Positions 45,093 to 54,766 are shown, counted from the first letter of the stretch. The stretch is DNA of 64,000 nt from Methylopila sp. 73B (GCF_000526315.1 NZ_JAFV01000001.1:930001-994000), one strand, 5' to 3'. Program-made: numbers and translations. Notes: generated by a model not told the origin, from the sequence alone.

Positions 45093-45440
45093 GCACGAAC
45101 CTCCCTGCGGGCGGTTGATCCGCCGCTTCGTTAGACCGACCGTCTCGCGACGCGATACGCGTTCAGCGCCTGAGCTAGATCGCAACCGGGAACAATTCCA
45201 CCTGTCCATCCGTAGGAACGCAATATATAAGAAAATAATAAGCTATGACGTTTGCTTGATTAACCTGCATGAGGTTGCAACTCTATCCTAAGCTCCAATA
45301 CCCAGCGTCGACCGGCTCTGTCGTAATCCGGCGAATGCTGAACAAACAGAACAGCGCCGCCGAAGCGGCGGCATAGGGAAACCAACAATGCGATTCGTGT
45401 CCTCGACGGCCCCGGCCGTCGCCTGCGCAGGGGTCGCGGC
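45093..45440. promoter_or_regulatory. Divergent control region between two ABC transporter operons
   Basis: About 350 bp without a convincing gene. The centre (about 45210-45290) is AT-rich for this genome, for example CAATATATAAGAAAATAATA, and must hold promoters for both directions. A GC-rich hairpin, GCCGCCGAAGCGGCGGC (45356-45372), lies in the leader of the rightward gene. No known riboswitch was recognised. Confidence 0.5.
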
Positions 45441-46448
45441 GTGACGAACGGCCACATGTCTGCGCTCACCCGGCGTGGCGCCTTGCTCGGCGCCGGCGCT
45501 CTCGGCGTCGCGCTCGGAGCAGGGCTCGGTTCCGCCCGAGCCGCCCGGCCGCTGCGTCTCGCCACCTTGAAGTTTGGCACCGTCAACTGGCTGCTCGACA
45601 CGGTCGCCGCCGAAGGGCTCGACGTCCGCGAGGGCGTGACGCTGCAGCGGACCCAACTTGCCTCCACCCAGGCGCTCACCGTGGCGCTGCAGGCGAACGA
45701 CGCCGACCTCGTGGTCAGCGACTGGACCTGGGCGATGCGCCGGCGCACGGACGGCGAGAGGGTGCAGTTCGCGCCCTATTCCAGCGCTCTGGGGGCGCTC
45801 GTCGTCGGCAAGGACTCCAAGATCAACGCGCTCGCCGATCTGAAGGGCAAGAAGCTCGGCGTCGCCGGCGGCCCGCTCGACAAGAGCTGGCTGCTGCTGC
45901 GGGCCCGCGCCCACGACCTCGTCGGCGGCGACATCGCCACCATGCTGGAGCCGGTGTTCGGCGCGCCGCCTCTGCTGTCCGAACAGCTGCGGCTCGGCCG
46001 CATCGACGCCGTGCTGACCTACTGGCAGTTCGCCGCCCGGCTCGACGCGGAGGGGTTCCGCAAGCTGACGGACGTCACCCAACTGATGGGCGAGCTCGGG
46101 GTCACGCCGCCGCCGCCGCTCGTCGGCTTCGTCTGGCGCGAGGAGCTGGCGAACACCGAACCCAAGGCGCTCTCCGCCTTCTTCCGCGCGGTGGACGCCG
46201 CGAACCAGATCCTGAAGTCCTCGGACGCCGCCTGGGACCGGCTGAAGCCCGCCATGCAGGTGAGCTCGGACGCCGAGTTCACGCGCCTGCGGGAGTACTT
46301 CCGCGCCGGCGTGCCCGGCCCCTGGACCGAGGCGCAGCTCGCCTCGTCGAAGAAGCTCTACGAACTGCTGGCGGATCTCGGCGGCGCGGACGTGGTCGGC
46401 GCCAATCCGCGCTTCGACCCCGCGCTGTTCTGGTCGCCGAAAGCGTAA
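45441..46448 (+). CDS. SsuA/TauA-like ABC substrate-binding protein
   Basis: A 335-residue periplasmic protein with a twin-arginine-like leader (LTRRGALLGAGALGVALGAG). Its NMT1/SsuA-type fold contains LKFGTVNWLLDTVAAEGLDV, TQALTVALQANDADLVVSDW and DLKGKKLGVAGGPLDKSWLL. Such receptors bind sulfonates, nitrate, thiamine precursors or similar; which one is unclear. GTG at 45441 is chosen; ATG at 45456 is also possible. First gene of an operon with permease and ATPase. Confidence 0.88.
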   Translation: MTNGHMSALTRRGALLGAGALGVALGAGLGSARAARPLRLATLKFGTVNWLLDTVAAEGLDVREGVTLQRTQLASTQALTVALQANDADLVVSDWTWAMRRRTDGERVQFAPYSSALGALVVGKDSKINALADLKGKKLGVAGGPLDKSWLLLRARAHDLVGGDIATMLEPVFGAPPLLSEQLRLGRIDAVLTYWQFAARLDAEGFRKLTDVTQLMGELGVTPPPPLVGFVWREELANTEPKALSAFFRAVDAANQILKSSDAAWDRLKPAMQVSSDAEFTRLREYFRAGVPGPWTEAQLASSKKLYELLADLGGADVVGANPRFDPALFWSPKA

Positions 46449-46458
46449 GGGGCGGTCC

Positions 46459-47208
46459 TTGGCCTTTGCAGGACGGCTTGGTTGGTCGGCGCTGTCGCTC
46501 GGCGTCTTCGTCGCGCTCTGGTGGATCGTGGCGCTCGTCGTCGACAGCCGCCTGCTGCCGGACCCGCCGACGGTGGTCCGGGCGCTGGTCGTCGCGGCGG
46601 AAACCGGCGAGCTCATCTTCAACCTGCTGATCACGCTCGCCCGCGTCGCGGCGAGCTTCGCGATCGCCATGCTGATCGGCTCGGCGCTGGGCATCCTGCT
46701 CGGCCTGTCGCGCACCGCCGACCGGCTGCTCAGCCCCTGGGTGGTGCTGTTCCTGAACCTGCCGGCGCTGGTCATCATCATCCTGGCCTACGTCTGGTTC
46801 GGCCTGAACGAGTCCGCCGCCATTCTCGCGGTCGCGATCAACAAGATCCCGAACGTCGCGGTGACCCTGCGGGAGGGGGCGGTGGCGCTGAGCCGGGATC
46901 TGGCTGAGATGGCCCGGATCTACCGCTTCGGCCGCTGGAAGACGCTCCGCCACGTCATCCTCCCGCAGCTTGCGCCGTTCTTCGCCGCGGCCGCGCGGTC
47001 CGGCCTCGCGCTGGTCTGGAAGATCGTGCTGGTGGTGGAGCTTCTGGGGCGCCCGAACGGCGTCGGCTTCGAGCTGCAGAGCTCGTTTCAGCTGTTCGAC
47101 GTGGCGACCATCCTCGCCTACGCGCTCGCCTTCGGGATGATCGTCCAGGCCATCGAACTCGGGCTGATCCAGCCCTGGGAGCGGGCCGCCAACAGGTGGC
47201 GCCGATGA
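46459..47208 (+). CDS. SsuC-like ABC transporter permease
   Basis: A 249-residue inner-membrane permease with about six helices and the EAA-type loop around LREGAVALSRDLAEMARIYR and FGRWKTLRHVILPQLAPFFA. WKIVLVVELLGRPNGVGFEL is typical of SsuC/TauC. TTG at 46459 follows AAGGGG. It overlaps the ATPase gene (ATGA). Confidence 0.9.
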   Translation: MAFAGRLGWSALSLGVFVALWWIVALVVDSRLLPDPPTVVRALVVAAETGELIFNLLITLARVAASFAIAMLIGSALGILLGLSRTADRLLSPWVVLFLNLPALVIIILAYVWFGLNESAAILAVAINKIPNVAVTLREGAVALSRDLAEMARIYRFGRWKTLRHVILPQLAPFFAAAARSGLALVWKIVLVVELLGRPNGVGFELQSSFQLFDVATILAYALAFGMIVQAIELGLIQPWERAANRWRR

Positions 47209-47936
47209 CCGCCGTCTCGATCGACATCGCCGCCAAGACCTTTCCGGCCGCGGGCGGCGCGCCCGCGCGGCCGCTCTATGCGGACTTCGCGCTGGAGGTG
47301 GCGGACCGGTCGTTCACCGCGCTGCTCGGTCCCTCGGGCCTCGGCAAGACGACCCTGCTGAACCTCATCGCCGGCGTCGACCGCGATTTCGACGGGCGCG
47401 TGGCCTTCTCCCGCGAGAAGCCTCGGATCGGGTACGCGTTTCAGAGCCCGCGGCTGCTGCCGTGGCGGACCGTGCTCGAGAACGTTACCCTCCCGTTACC
47501 CAAAACGGCTGCATCGTTAACCCGCGCGCTCGGGTTGTTGACCGAGATGGGCCTGGGCGACGCTGCCGACGTCTACCCCGAACGCCTCTCGCTCGGCATG
47601 CAGCGCCGCGTCGCGCTCGCCCGCGCCTTCGCGCTCGAGCCCGACCTGCTGCTGATGGACGAGCCCTTCGTCTCCCTCGACGAGGCCAACGCCGACCGGC
47701 TGCGCGACCTGCTCGCGGAGCTGATCGCGCGGCGTCCGACGACGGTGCTGTTCGTGACCCACGACAGCCGGGAAGCCATCCGCTTGGCCGATCGGCTGGT
47801 GGTGCTGGCCGGTCCGCCCGTCCGGATCGAGCAGGACATCGCGGTGACCCTGACGCCCGAACAGCGGACCATGTCAGGCGAGATCGACCGGTTTCGTGAG
47901 GCGGCGCTGGGACTTACCCGCGGCGCGGTGGCGTGA
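47205..47936 (+). CDS. SsuB-like ABC transporter ATP-binding protein
   Basis: A 243-residue ATPase: Walker A GPSGLGKTTLL, Q-loop YAFQSPRLLPWRTVLENV, a signature altered to LSLGMQRRVALARAF, Walker B LLLMDEPFVSLD, and HDSREAIRLADR. It completes the SsuABC-like importer. The signature motif LSLGM differs from the usual LSGGM/LSGGQ at its third position. Confidence 0.9.
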   Translation: MTAVSIDIAAKTFPAAGGAPARPLYADFALEVADRSFTALLGPSGLGKTTLLNLIAGVDRDFDGRVAFSREKPRIGYAFQSPRLLPWRTVLENVTLPLPKTAASLTRALGLLTEMGLGDAADVYPERLSLGMQRRVALARAFALEPDLLLMDEPFVSLDEANADRLRDLLAELIARRPTTVLFVTHDSREAIRLADRLVVLAGPPVRIEQDIAVTLTPEQRTMSGEIDRFREAALGLTRGAVA

Positions 47937-47942
47937 CCCCCG

Positions 47943-48722
47943 TCAGAACGCCCCCGGAAATCCGCCGCCGTCGATCAGGATGTTCTGCCCGGTGACGTAG
48001 CCGGCCTGGGCGGAGCAGAGGTAGGCGCAGAGCTGGCCGAACTCCTCAGGCTGGCCGAAACGCTTGGCCGGATTGCCGCCGCGGCGCTTGTCGGCGACCT
48101 CCTCCGGCGTGACGCCCAGCAGCTTCGCCTCCGTCGGAAAGCCCCCGCGCAGGCGGTCGGTGTCGAACATCCCCGGCAGGATGCCGTTGATGGTCACGTT
48201 GCGGTGCGCGACCGTCCGCGCCACGCCGGCGATGAAGGCGGTGAGACCGGCGCGAGCGCCGCTCGAGAGGTCGAGGCCCACGATCGGCGCCTTCACCGAG
48301 GCCGAGGTGATGTTGACGATGCGGCCGAAACCGCGCTCCGCCATGCCGTCGATCACCTGCTGGATCAGCTCGATCGGCGTCACCATGTTCGCCACCACGC
48401 CCTTCAGCAGGGCCTCGCGGTCGAGCTCGCGGAAGTCCTTGCGGGGCGGACCGGCGTTGTTGTTGACGAGGATGTCGGGGTTCGGGGCGGCAGCGAGCAG
48501 GGCGGCCTGGCCTTCCCGGGTCGCCACGTCGCCGACCACCGGAATGATCTCGGCCCCGGTCGCGTCGCGGATTTCGGCCGCGGTCTTTTCCAGCGACGCG
48601 CCGTCGCGGCCGTTGATCACCACGGTGCAACCCTCGGCGGCGAGCGCCGTCGCGCAGGCGCGGCCGAGGCCCTTGCTTGATGCGCAGACGATGGCGGTGC
48701 GGCCGGCGATGCCGAGATCCAT
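47943..48722 (-). CDS. SDR family oxidoreductase with altered active site
   Basis: A 259-residue Rossmann protein. ASSKGLGRACATALAAEG (NAD(P) loop), ILVNNNAGPPRKDF and VNITSASVK are present. Counting from the catalytic Ser, the usual Tyr is Ser and the usual Lys is Arg (DLSSGARAGLTAF). This is a known but unusual SDR subgroup; the reaction is unclear, perhaps 3-oxoacyl reduction or no oxidoreduction at all. Convergent with the ABC operon. Confidence 0.88.
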   Translation of the reverse strand: MDLGIAGRTAIVCASSKGLGRACATALAAEGCTVVINGRDGASLEKTAAEIRDATGAEIIPVVGDVATREGQAALLAAAPNPDILVNNNAGPPRKDFRELDREALLKGVVANMVTPIELIQQVIDGMAERGFGRIVNITSASVKAPIVGLDLSSGARAGLTAFIAGVARTVAHRNVTINGILPGMFDTDRLRGGFPTEAKLLGVTPEEVADKRRGGNPAKRFGQPEEFGQLCAYLCSAQAGYVTGQNILIDGGGFPGAF

Positions 48723-48989
48723 GGGGAGCTCCTGATGCTGACGGTGCGGCGCGCCTGGGCGCCGCTCGACGTGACAGCGGACCTAGGTCACCGTGACGCT
48801 TGCGTAAAGCGTCGTCGATCGCTCGCTACGGAGCCATGCTTCATGCGGGCGCCGGCCGCGCTTTGAAGTTTTCGCAAATGCGATCGATTTAGTGTAAGCG
48901 CTTGCGACCCGCCGGGACGCCCGGCGCGCAAGCCTGTCCGCCATGGCCGACGCCTTGGCGGAACGCACGATCCGAAAGGCCTTCAGCCC

Positions 48990-49898
48990 GTGTCGATTGA
49001 CCGCCAGTCCCATCTCAAGCGGCTCGAGGACGAGAGCATCCACATCATGCGCGAGGTCGCGGCCGAGTTCCGCAACCCGGTGATGCTCTACTCGATCGGC
49101 AAGGACTCCTCGGTGATGCTTCATCTCGCGATGAAGGCGTTCTATCCGTCGAAGCCGCCGTTTCCGCTGCTGCACGTCGACACGACCTGGAAATTCCGGG
49201 AGATGATCGCGTTCCGGGATGAGACCGCGCAGCGCCTCGGCCTGGAGCTGATCACCTGGACGAACGCAGACGGCAAGGCGCAGAACGTCAATCCGTTCGA
49301 CCACGGCTCGTCCTACTACACCCATGTCATGAAGACCGAGGCCCTGAAGCAGGCTCTAACGCACTACGGCTTCGACGCGGCCTTCGGCGGCGCCCGGCGC
49401 GACGAGGAGAAGTCGCGGGCCAAGGAGCGGGTGTTTTCCTTCCGCACCGAGACCCACGGCTGGGACCCGAAGAACCAGCGGCCGGAGCTCTGGCGGCTCT
49501 ACAACGCCCGCATTCACAAAGGCGAGTCGATCCGGGTGTTTCCGCTCTCCAATTGGACCGAGCTCGACATCTGGCAGTACATCCTCGCGGAGAAGATCCC
49601 GATCGTTCCGCTCTATTTCGCGGCGAAGCGGCCTGTGGTCGAGCGCGACGGCATGCTGATCATGAAGGACGACGACCGCCTTGTCCTCAAGGACGGCGAA
49701 GCCCTGGAGGATCGTCTGGTGCGTTTCCGGACGCTCGGCTGCTACCCGCTCACCGGCGCGCTGGAGTCGGACGCCGCCACGCTGCCGGAGATCGTGCGCG
49801 AGATGCTGATCGCGCGCACCTCGGAGCGCTCGGGACGGCTGATCGACCACGACGAGTCCGCCTCGATGGAGAAGAAGAAGAGGGAAGGGTACTTCTGA
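48990..49898 (+). CDS. cysD: Sulfate adenylyltransferase subunit 2
   Basis: A 302-residue PAPS-reductase-fold protein with [20 protein letters not shown] (PP-loop), [30 protein letters not shown] and [14 protein letters not shown]. With CysN it makes APS from sulfate and ATP. GTG start at 48990. It overlaps cysNC by one base. The 267-bp region upstream (48723-48989) holds the promoter; I see no other gene there. Confidence 0.97.
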   Translation: MSIDRQSHLKRLEDESIHIMREVAAEFRNPVMLYSIGKDSSVMLHLAMKAFYPSKPPFPLLHVDTTWKFREMIAFRDETAQRLGLELITWTNADGKAQNVNPFDHGSSYYTHVMKTEALKQALTHYGFDAAFGGARRDEEKSRAKERVFSFRTETHGWDPKNQRPELWRLYNARIHKGESIRVFPLSNWTELDIWQYILAEKIPIVPLYFAAKRPVVERDGMLIMKDDDRLVLKDGEALEDRLVRFRTLGCYPLTGALESDAATLPEIVREMLIARTSERSGRLIDHDESASMEKKKREGYF

Positions 49899-51805
49899 TG
49901 GCCGAACTCGCGATCGCCGAGAAGGCCGAAGCCTTCGTCGGCTACCTCGCCGCGCAGGAGCGCAAGGGCCTGCTGCGCTTCCTCACCTGCGGCAGCGTCG
50001 ACGACGGCAAGTCCACCCTGATCGGACGCCTGCTCTACGACACCAAGCTGATCTTCGAAGACCAGCTTGCGGCGCTCGAACGGGACAGCCGGCGGCACGG
50101 CACGACCGGCGAGGACATCGATCTTGCGCTTCTCGTCGACGGCCTGGAGGCCGAGCGCGAGCAGGGCATCACGATCGACGTCGCCTACCGCTTTTTCACC
50201 ACCGACAAGCGCAAGTTCATCGTGGCGGACACGCCCGGCCACGAGCAGTACACCCGCAATATGGCGACAGGCGCCTCCACGGCGGACGTCGCGGTGCTGC
50301 TGGTCGACGCCCGCCACGGCGTCGCGGTGCAGACCCGCCGCCACGCCTTCATCGCCTCGCTGCTCGGCATCCGCCACGCGGTGCTCGCCGTCAACAAGAT
50401 CGACCTCGTCGACTTCGACGAGGATCGGTTCGAGGAGATCCGCGCCGAGTTCGAGAGCTTCGCCGAGGGGCTGAAGTTCGAGACGCTGGTCTCGATCCCG
50501 CTGTCGGCGCGCTACGGCCACAACGTGCTGACCCGCTCCGAGGCCATGCCCTGGTACGAGGGGCCAACGCTCGTCGAGCATCTGGAGACCGTCCAGATCG
50601 AGGACCGGCTCAGCCATGAGCCCTTCCGCATGGCGGTGCAGTGGGTCAACCGGCCGGACCTGAATTTCCGCGGCTTCTCCGGCACGATCGCGAGCGGCGT
50701 GGTTCGCGTCGGCGACGCGGTGGCCTCCGCGGTTTCCGGGCGGACCTCGACCGTGGCCCGGATCGTCACCATGGACGGCGACCTGCCAGACGCTGGAGCG
50801 GGCGACGCGGTGACGCTGACGCTGGCCGACGAGATCGACGTCTCGCGCGGCGACCTGCTGTCGGCGGTGGACGCCCGGCCGGATGTCGCCGACCAGTTCT
50901 CCGCCCACCTCGTCTGGATGAGCGACGCTCCGCTGTTTCCGGGCCGGCCCTATCTGGTCAAAATCGGCGCGAAGTCGATCACGGCGAGCGTCACGGAGAT
51001 CAAGCACAAGATCGACGTGAACAGCTTCGAGCACCTCGCGGCGAAGGAGCTTCGCCTCAACGAGATCGGCGTCGTCAACGTCTCGCTGGCGGCGCCGGTC
51101 GCGTTCGACCCCTACGAGCAGAACCGCGACACCGGCGCCTTCATCATCATCGACCGGCAGACGAATGCCACGGTCGGCGCTGGCATGATCGATTTCGCCC
51201 TGCGCCGGGCGACCAACATCCACTGGCAGGCGCTCGACGTCGACAAGGCGTCGCGCGCCGCGCTGAAGGGGCAGAAGCCGGCGATCCTATGGTTCACCGG
51301 CCTGTCCGGGGCGGGCAAGTCGACCGTCGCCAATCTTGTGGAAAAGCGGCTCCACGCCATGGGCCGGCACACGTATGTGCTCGACGGCGACAACGTCCGC
51401 CACGGCCTCAACCGCGACCTCGGCTTCACCGACGCGGACCGCGTGGAAAACATCCGCCGCGTGGCGGAAGCGGCCAAGCTGTTCGTCGACGCCGGCCTCA
51501 TCGTGCTCGTGTCGTTCATCTCTCCGTTCCGCGCCGAACGCCGGATGGCCCGGGATCTCGTCGGAGTCGACGAGTTCCTGGAGGTCTTTGTCGACACGCC
51601 GATCGACGTCTGCCGCACGCGCGATCCTAAGGGTCTCTACGCCAAGGCCGACGCCGGCCAGATCAAGAACTTCACCGGCGTGGACAGCGCCTACGAGACC
51701 CCCGAGCATCCCGAGAGCCATCTCGACACCGTCGCGGCGACGCCGGAGCAGATGGCGGACGAGGTGATCGGGCAATTGAAGGCGAGGGGGTTGATCGAGG
51801 TCTGA
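49898..51805 (+). CDS. cysNC: Bifunctional sulfate adenylyltransferase subunit 1 / APS kinase
   Basis: A 635-residue fusion. The CysN GTPase part (1-about 445) has [37 protein letters not shown] and NKID. The CysC part (about 450-635) has [36 protein letters not shown] and [12 protein letters not shown]. It makes APS and phosphorylates it to PAPS. The fusion is typical of rhizobia-like alphaproteobacteria (NodQ architecture). Followed by a strong terminator. Confidence 0.97.
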   Translation: MAELAIAEKAEAFVGYLAAQERKGLLRFLTCGSVDDGKSTLIGRLLYDTKLIFEDQLAALERDSRRHGTTGEDIDLALLVDGLEAEREQGITIDVAYRFFTTDKRKFIVADTPGHEQYTRNMATGASTADVAVLLVDARHGVAVQTRRHAFIASLLGIRHAVLAVNKIDLVDFDEDRFEEIRAEFESFAEGLKFETLVSIPLSARYGHNVLTRSEAMPWYEGPTLVEHLETVQIEDRLSHEPFRMAVQWVNRPDLNFRGFSGTIASGVVRVGDAVASAVSGRTSTVARIVTMDGDLPDAGAGDAVTLTLADEIDVSRGDLLSAVDARPDVADQFSAHLVWMSDAPLFPGRPYLVKIGAKSITASVTEIKHKIDVNSFEHLAAKELRLNEIGVVNVSLAAPVAFDPYEQNRDTGAFIIIDRQTNATVGAGMIDFALRRATNIHWQALDVDKASRAALKGQKPAILWFTGLSGAGKSTVANLVEKRLHAMGRHTYVLDGDNVRHGLNRDLGFTDADRVENIRRVAEAAKLFVDAGLIVLVSFISPFRAERRMARDLVGVDEFLEVFVDTPIDVCRTRDPKGLYAKADAGQIKNFTGVDSAYETPEHPESHLDTVAATPEQMADEVIGQLKARGLIEV

Positions 51806-51915
51806 TCGCGCGCGCCAGACGACCCCCACGCCTTTGGGGGTTGGTAGCTGATCCCCTCGAAACGCGTTTCGGAGATTTGGGCGGGACGACGAGGACTGAG
51901 CAAGGCAGCGCGCAC

Positions 51916-51951
51916 AAAAAAGGCGCCGCTCTAATAAGCGGCGCCTTTTTT
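51916..51951. terminator. Strong bidirectional terminator after cysNC
   Basis: A perfect stem with AGGCGCCGCT (51921-51930) and AGCGGCGCCT (51937-51946), extended by A5 and T5 tracts, and a 6-nt loop. It serves cysNC and the convergent small ORF at 51965-52102. Confidence 0.92.
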
Positions 51952-51964
51952 AGACGACCAAAGA

Positions 51965-52102
51965 TCAGCGCGAAGCCGACGAGCTCTCGGTGCGTTCTTC
52001 TTTCTGCAGCGCGTCGGCGATCAACGATCTGAGGGTGATGATCCGACGGCTGGGACGTTCGTCGTTCGGCCTAGTCTCTTTGTCGTGCGTCTTTCGTTTC
52101 AT
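51965..52102 (-). CDS. Small basic protein, 45 aa, unknown
   Basis: It starts MKRKTHDKETRPNDERPSRR, with the middle ITLRSLIADALQKEE. It is supported by AAGGG at 7-nt spacing upstream of the ATG and a strong terminator 14 bp after its stop. The charged composition suggests a nucleic-acid or protein-binding peptide. No family is recognised. Confidence 0.5.
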   Translation of the reverse strand: MKRKTHDKETRPNDERPSRRIITLRSLIADALQKEERTESSSASR

Positions 52103-52183
52103 CTGCCCGCCCTTATCCCTCTCCGTTGCTACAACAACGCGTGCCGGGCGTTAAGGTTTCAGGCGAAGATCAGGCGCGCAACC

Positions 52184-52498
52184 TCACCATTCGTCGTCCC
52201 GGTCGGCTTCCTTGCAGGTGTAGCCGATGAAACAGTCGGGCTGATCGGACGCGCGGACCCAGGCGGCTTCCGTCACTTCAGTCGCCTGACAGAAGCGGCC
52301 GTCGCGAACGAAGCGGTCGTAGGTGCGCGGACCTGTGCTGATGACCGCGGCGCCCGAACGCTCGAGCAGCGCCTCCAGTCGCGCGCAGGACAGCGACGGC
52401 GCATAGGGACGTCCCTGCGCTGCGGCGGGAAGTGCGACGCCCACGGCCGTCATCAGGGCGAAGGCTCGGACAAGGCGATGGGCTGAGCGAGCAGTCAT
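52184..52498 (-). CDS. Small secreted Cys-containing protein
   Basis: A 104-residue protein: signal peptide (LVRAFALMTAVGVALPAAAQ), then SCARLEALLERSGAAVISTG and FVRDGRFCQATEVTEAAWVR, ending with GYTCKEADRDDEW. Four Cys in the mature part, probably two disulfides. This compact pattern occurs in hypothetical periplasmic proteins of Hyphomicrobiales; the function is unknown. It lies 44 bp downstream of cobF on the same strand. Confidence 0.75.
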   Translation of the reverse strand: MTARSAHRLVRAFALMTAVGVALPAAAQGRPYAPSLSCARLEALLERSGAAVISTGPRTYDRFVRDGRFCQATEVTEAAWVRASDQPDCFIGYTCKEADRDDEW

Positions 52499-52542
52499 AA
52501 GCCCCCAACGTTCTCGGAGCGGCGGAGTTTCCTCGGCCCAAA

Positions 52543-53310
52543 TCAGCTTTTCGGTCCGTCGCGGCGCAGAAGGTACGAATCCATGATCCACCCATTGGCC
52601 TCGCGCGCCTCGGCGCGGCGGCGGACGATTTCCCCTGCGACGTCCTTTAGCCGGCCGGAGATCAGGATCTCGTCCGGCGTGCCGACATAGGCGCCCCAGA
52701 AAATCTCGAAGGCGTCGCTTTCGGCGAGCGCCTCGTAGGCGTTTTCGGCGTCGAGCATCACCACCACGCTGTCGGCCTCCGCCGAGAGGCCCGCGGCGAG
52801 CCGGCGGCCGGTGGTGATCTCCACGGGCGAGCCGATCCGGTTCAGCGTGGTGCGGTGCTTCGCCACCAGCGCCTGGATGCTGCTGATCCCGGGGATGACC
52901 TCCCACGCGATGTCGTGTCGCCCACTGTCGGCGATCGCGCCGACGATCCGGATCGTGCTGTCGTAGAGCGAGGGATCGCCCCAAACGAGAAAGCCGCCGC
53001 ATTCGCCGTCCGCGAGTTCGCCGATCAGCCGCTCGAACACGTCCTGCTTGCGGGCGTTGAGATCCTGCACCTGCCCGGCGTAATCGCCGTCGCGATCGCG
53101 CTCGGGACTGGCGGCCTCGACGAAACGGTAGGGCCGCTCGGTGAGGTGCTGGCGGCAGATCTCCTTGCGCAGCGCGATAAGCTTGTCCTTTGCGGGACCC
53201 TTGTCCATCAGGAAGACCGCGTCGATCTGGTTCAGCGCCTTGACGGCTTGGAGGGTCAGGTGGTCCGGGTCGCCCGCGCCGATCCCGATGATCTTGATCG
53301 TCTTCGCCAC
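52543..53310 (-). CDS. cobF: Precorrin-6A synthase (deacetylating)
   Basis: A 255-residue SAM-dependent tetrapyrrole methylase. IKIIGIGAGDPDHLTLQAVK opens it, GGFLVWGDPSLYDSTIRIVG is the SAM loop, WEVIPGISSIQALVAKHRTT follows, and NGWIMDSYLLRRDG ends it. CobF acts only in the aerobic cobalamin route, methylating C1 with loss of acetate. It is isolated from other cob genes here. Confidence 0.93.
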   Translation of the reverse strand: MAKTIKIIGIGAGDPDHLTLQAVKALNQIDAVFLMDKGPAKDKLIALRKEICRQHLTERPYRFVEAASPERDRDGDYAGQVQDLNARKQDVFERLIGELADGECGGFLVWGDPSLYDSTIRIVGAIADSGRHDIAWEVIPGISSIQALVAKHRTTLNRIGSPVEITTGRRLAAGLSAEADSVVVMLDAENAYEALAESDAFEIFWGAYVGTPDEILISGRLKDVAGEIVRRRAEAREANGWIMDSYLLRRDGPKS

Positions 53311-53412
53311 CGCGTCCTCCAGTCCTCGTCGACGCCGCCTCTTAGCAGCCCCGGAGACCGGAGAGAACGCGACGTGTCGCCGAGCAAGGGGCAGGTCGCG
53401 GCGCCGCCGCGG

Positions 53413-53862
53413 TCAGATCTGATAGACGAAGCTCGTCATGCCGTCGCCGCCGAGGTCGCGCATCTCGGCGAGGGTGCGATGGTCGAGCACGCCGGCGATC
53501 GCTTCACGCACCTCCAGCATCATCATTCGCACCTCGCAGCGCCCGATGTCCTCACAGTCCTGGCACGGCGAGAAGGCGGAGCGGCTGGCGCAGGGTATCG
53601 GCGCGAGCGGCCCGTCGAGCACGCGGATGATCTCGCCGACGGTGATGCCCTCGGCATGTTGCGCGAGCATGTAGCCGCCGGATTTCCCCTTCTTGCTGTT
53701 TAGGAGGCCGGCGTTGCGCAACTCGCCGAGAATGGCGTCGAGGAATTTCTTCGGAATGCCGTTTCGCTCCGCGATCTCGGCGACGAAGGTGGAGCGGCCC
53801 GGCGGCAGGCCCGCCAGATCCACCATCGCCTTGAGACCATACTTGGCCTTCTTGGTCAGCAT
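53413..53862 (-). CDS. Rrf2 family transcriptional regulator
   Basis: A 149-residue regulator. The winged helix (KKAKYGLKAMVDLAGLPPGR, NGIPKKFLDAILGELRNAGL, GKSGGYML) is followed by a Cys cluster, CASRSAFSPCQDCEDIGRCE, that could hold an Fe-S cluster as in IscR/NsrR, though it has more Cys than CymR. The close cysDNC genes make a sulfur-metabolism role plausible (inference). Confidence 0.9.
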   Translation of the reverse strand: MLTKKAKYGLKAMVDLAGLPPGRSTFVAEIAERNGIPKKFLDAILGELRNAGLLNSKKGKSGGYMLAQHAEGITVGEIIRVLDGPLAPIPCASRSAFSPCQDCEDIGRCEVRMMMLEVREAIAGVLDHRTLAEMRDLGGDGMTSFVYQI

Positions 53863-54055
53863 CGGAGCGCGCTCGATCGGTCGGGCAGGTCACAGGACAG
53901 GTCAGGCATAATCACTCGATGGAATAAATAGACATTATCGGCAAGAGAGCGGAACGAGCCGCGCCGAACGACCCTCGCGCCGGTTGTGGCGCTGGCCTTT
54001 GGGCCGCCACGCGCTAGCTCGACCTGACCGCCCACAAGCATGACTGGAGCGATCG

Positions 54056-54757
54056 ATGAAGCCGCATGTCACCTGCCTGATGTTGACCTCGCTCGACGGA
54101 CGGCTCGGCTCCGGGCGCTCCGGCGAGGGCGCCGAGGCGGAGATCAAGGCGCGCGGCCGCGCCTTCGAGGCGGCGCATGACGAACTCGGGGGCGACGGGT
54201 GGATCATCGGCCGCGTCACCGCTCAGGAGATGTCGAAGGCCAAGCCGCACCCGCCCGCGGCGCCCGGACGGCCCGTGCGTCCGGTGCACGTCGCCCGCCG
54301 CGACGCCGCGGCCTACGGGATCATCCTCGACCCCGCCGGCAAGGTGCATTTCGAGGCCGGCGACATCGGCGGCGACCATGTGATCGTGTTGCTCGCCGGC
54401 GACGTCGCCGACGCCCATCTCGCGGAACTCGCGGCGGACGGCGTGTCCTACGTCGTTTCGGGCGGCCCTGAGATCGATCTCGCCGCCGCGCTCGAGGTGC
54501 TGGCCCGCGAGTTCGAAGTGAAGCGCCTGCTGCTGGAGGGCGGCGGCGGGGTCAACGGCGCCTTCCTCAAGGCCGGCGTCGTGGACGAGGTGGTCGTGCT
54601 GGTGTGGCCGTCGATCAACGGCGTCACCGGCGAGCGGGCGATCTTCGAAGCGGGCGAGGAGGGGCTCGCCAACAGTCTCTCGCTCGAACTGACCAGCTTC
54701 GAGGCGCGCAACGGCGTGGTCTGGCTGCGCTACGCGGTCTCGCCCCGGACGCGCTGA
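54056..54757 (+). CDS. RibD C-terminal / dihydrofolate reductase-fold protein
   Basis: A 233-residue protein with MKPHVTCLMLTSLDGRLGSG, HDELGGDGWIIGRVTAQEM, SYVVSGGPEIDLAAALEVLA and RLLLEGGGGVNGAFLKAGVV. These are the RibD_C reductase motifs with the NADPH-binding GGG. It lacks a deaminase domain, so it is a stand-alone reductase; a role in riboflavin or related pathways is possible, but the substrate is unknown. Confidence 0.88.
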   Translation: MKPHVTCLMLTSLDGRLGSGRSGEGAEAEIKARGRAFEAAHDELGGDGWIIGRVTAQEMSKAKPHPPAAPGRPVRPVHVARRDAAAYGIILDPAGKVHFEAGDIGGDHVIVLLAGDVADAHLAELAADGVSYVVSGGPEIDLAAALEVLAREFEVKRLLLEGGGGVNGAFLKAGVVDEVVVLVWPSINGVTGERAIFEAGEEGLANSLSLELTSFEARNGVVWLRYAVSPRTR

Positions 54758-54766
54758 GAGCGGTCC

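Noticed and set aside
51841-52032. 63-codon plus-strand ORF
   Set aside because: It spans the strong cysNC terminator, so it would not be transcribed intact; no ribosome site.
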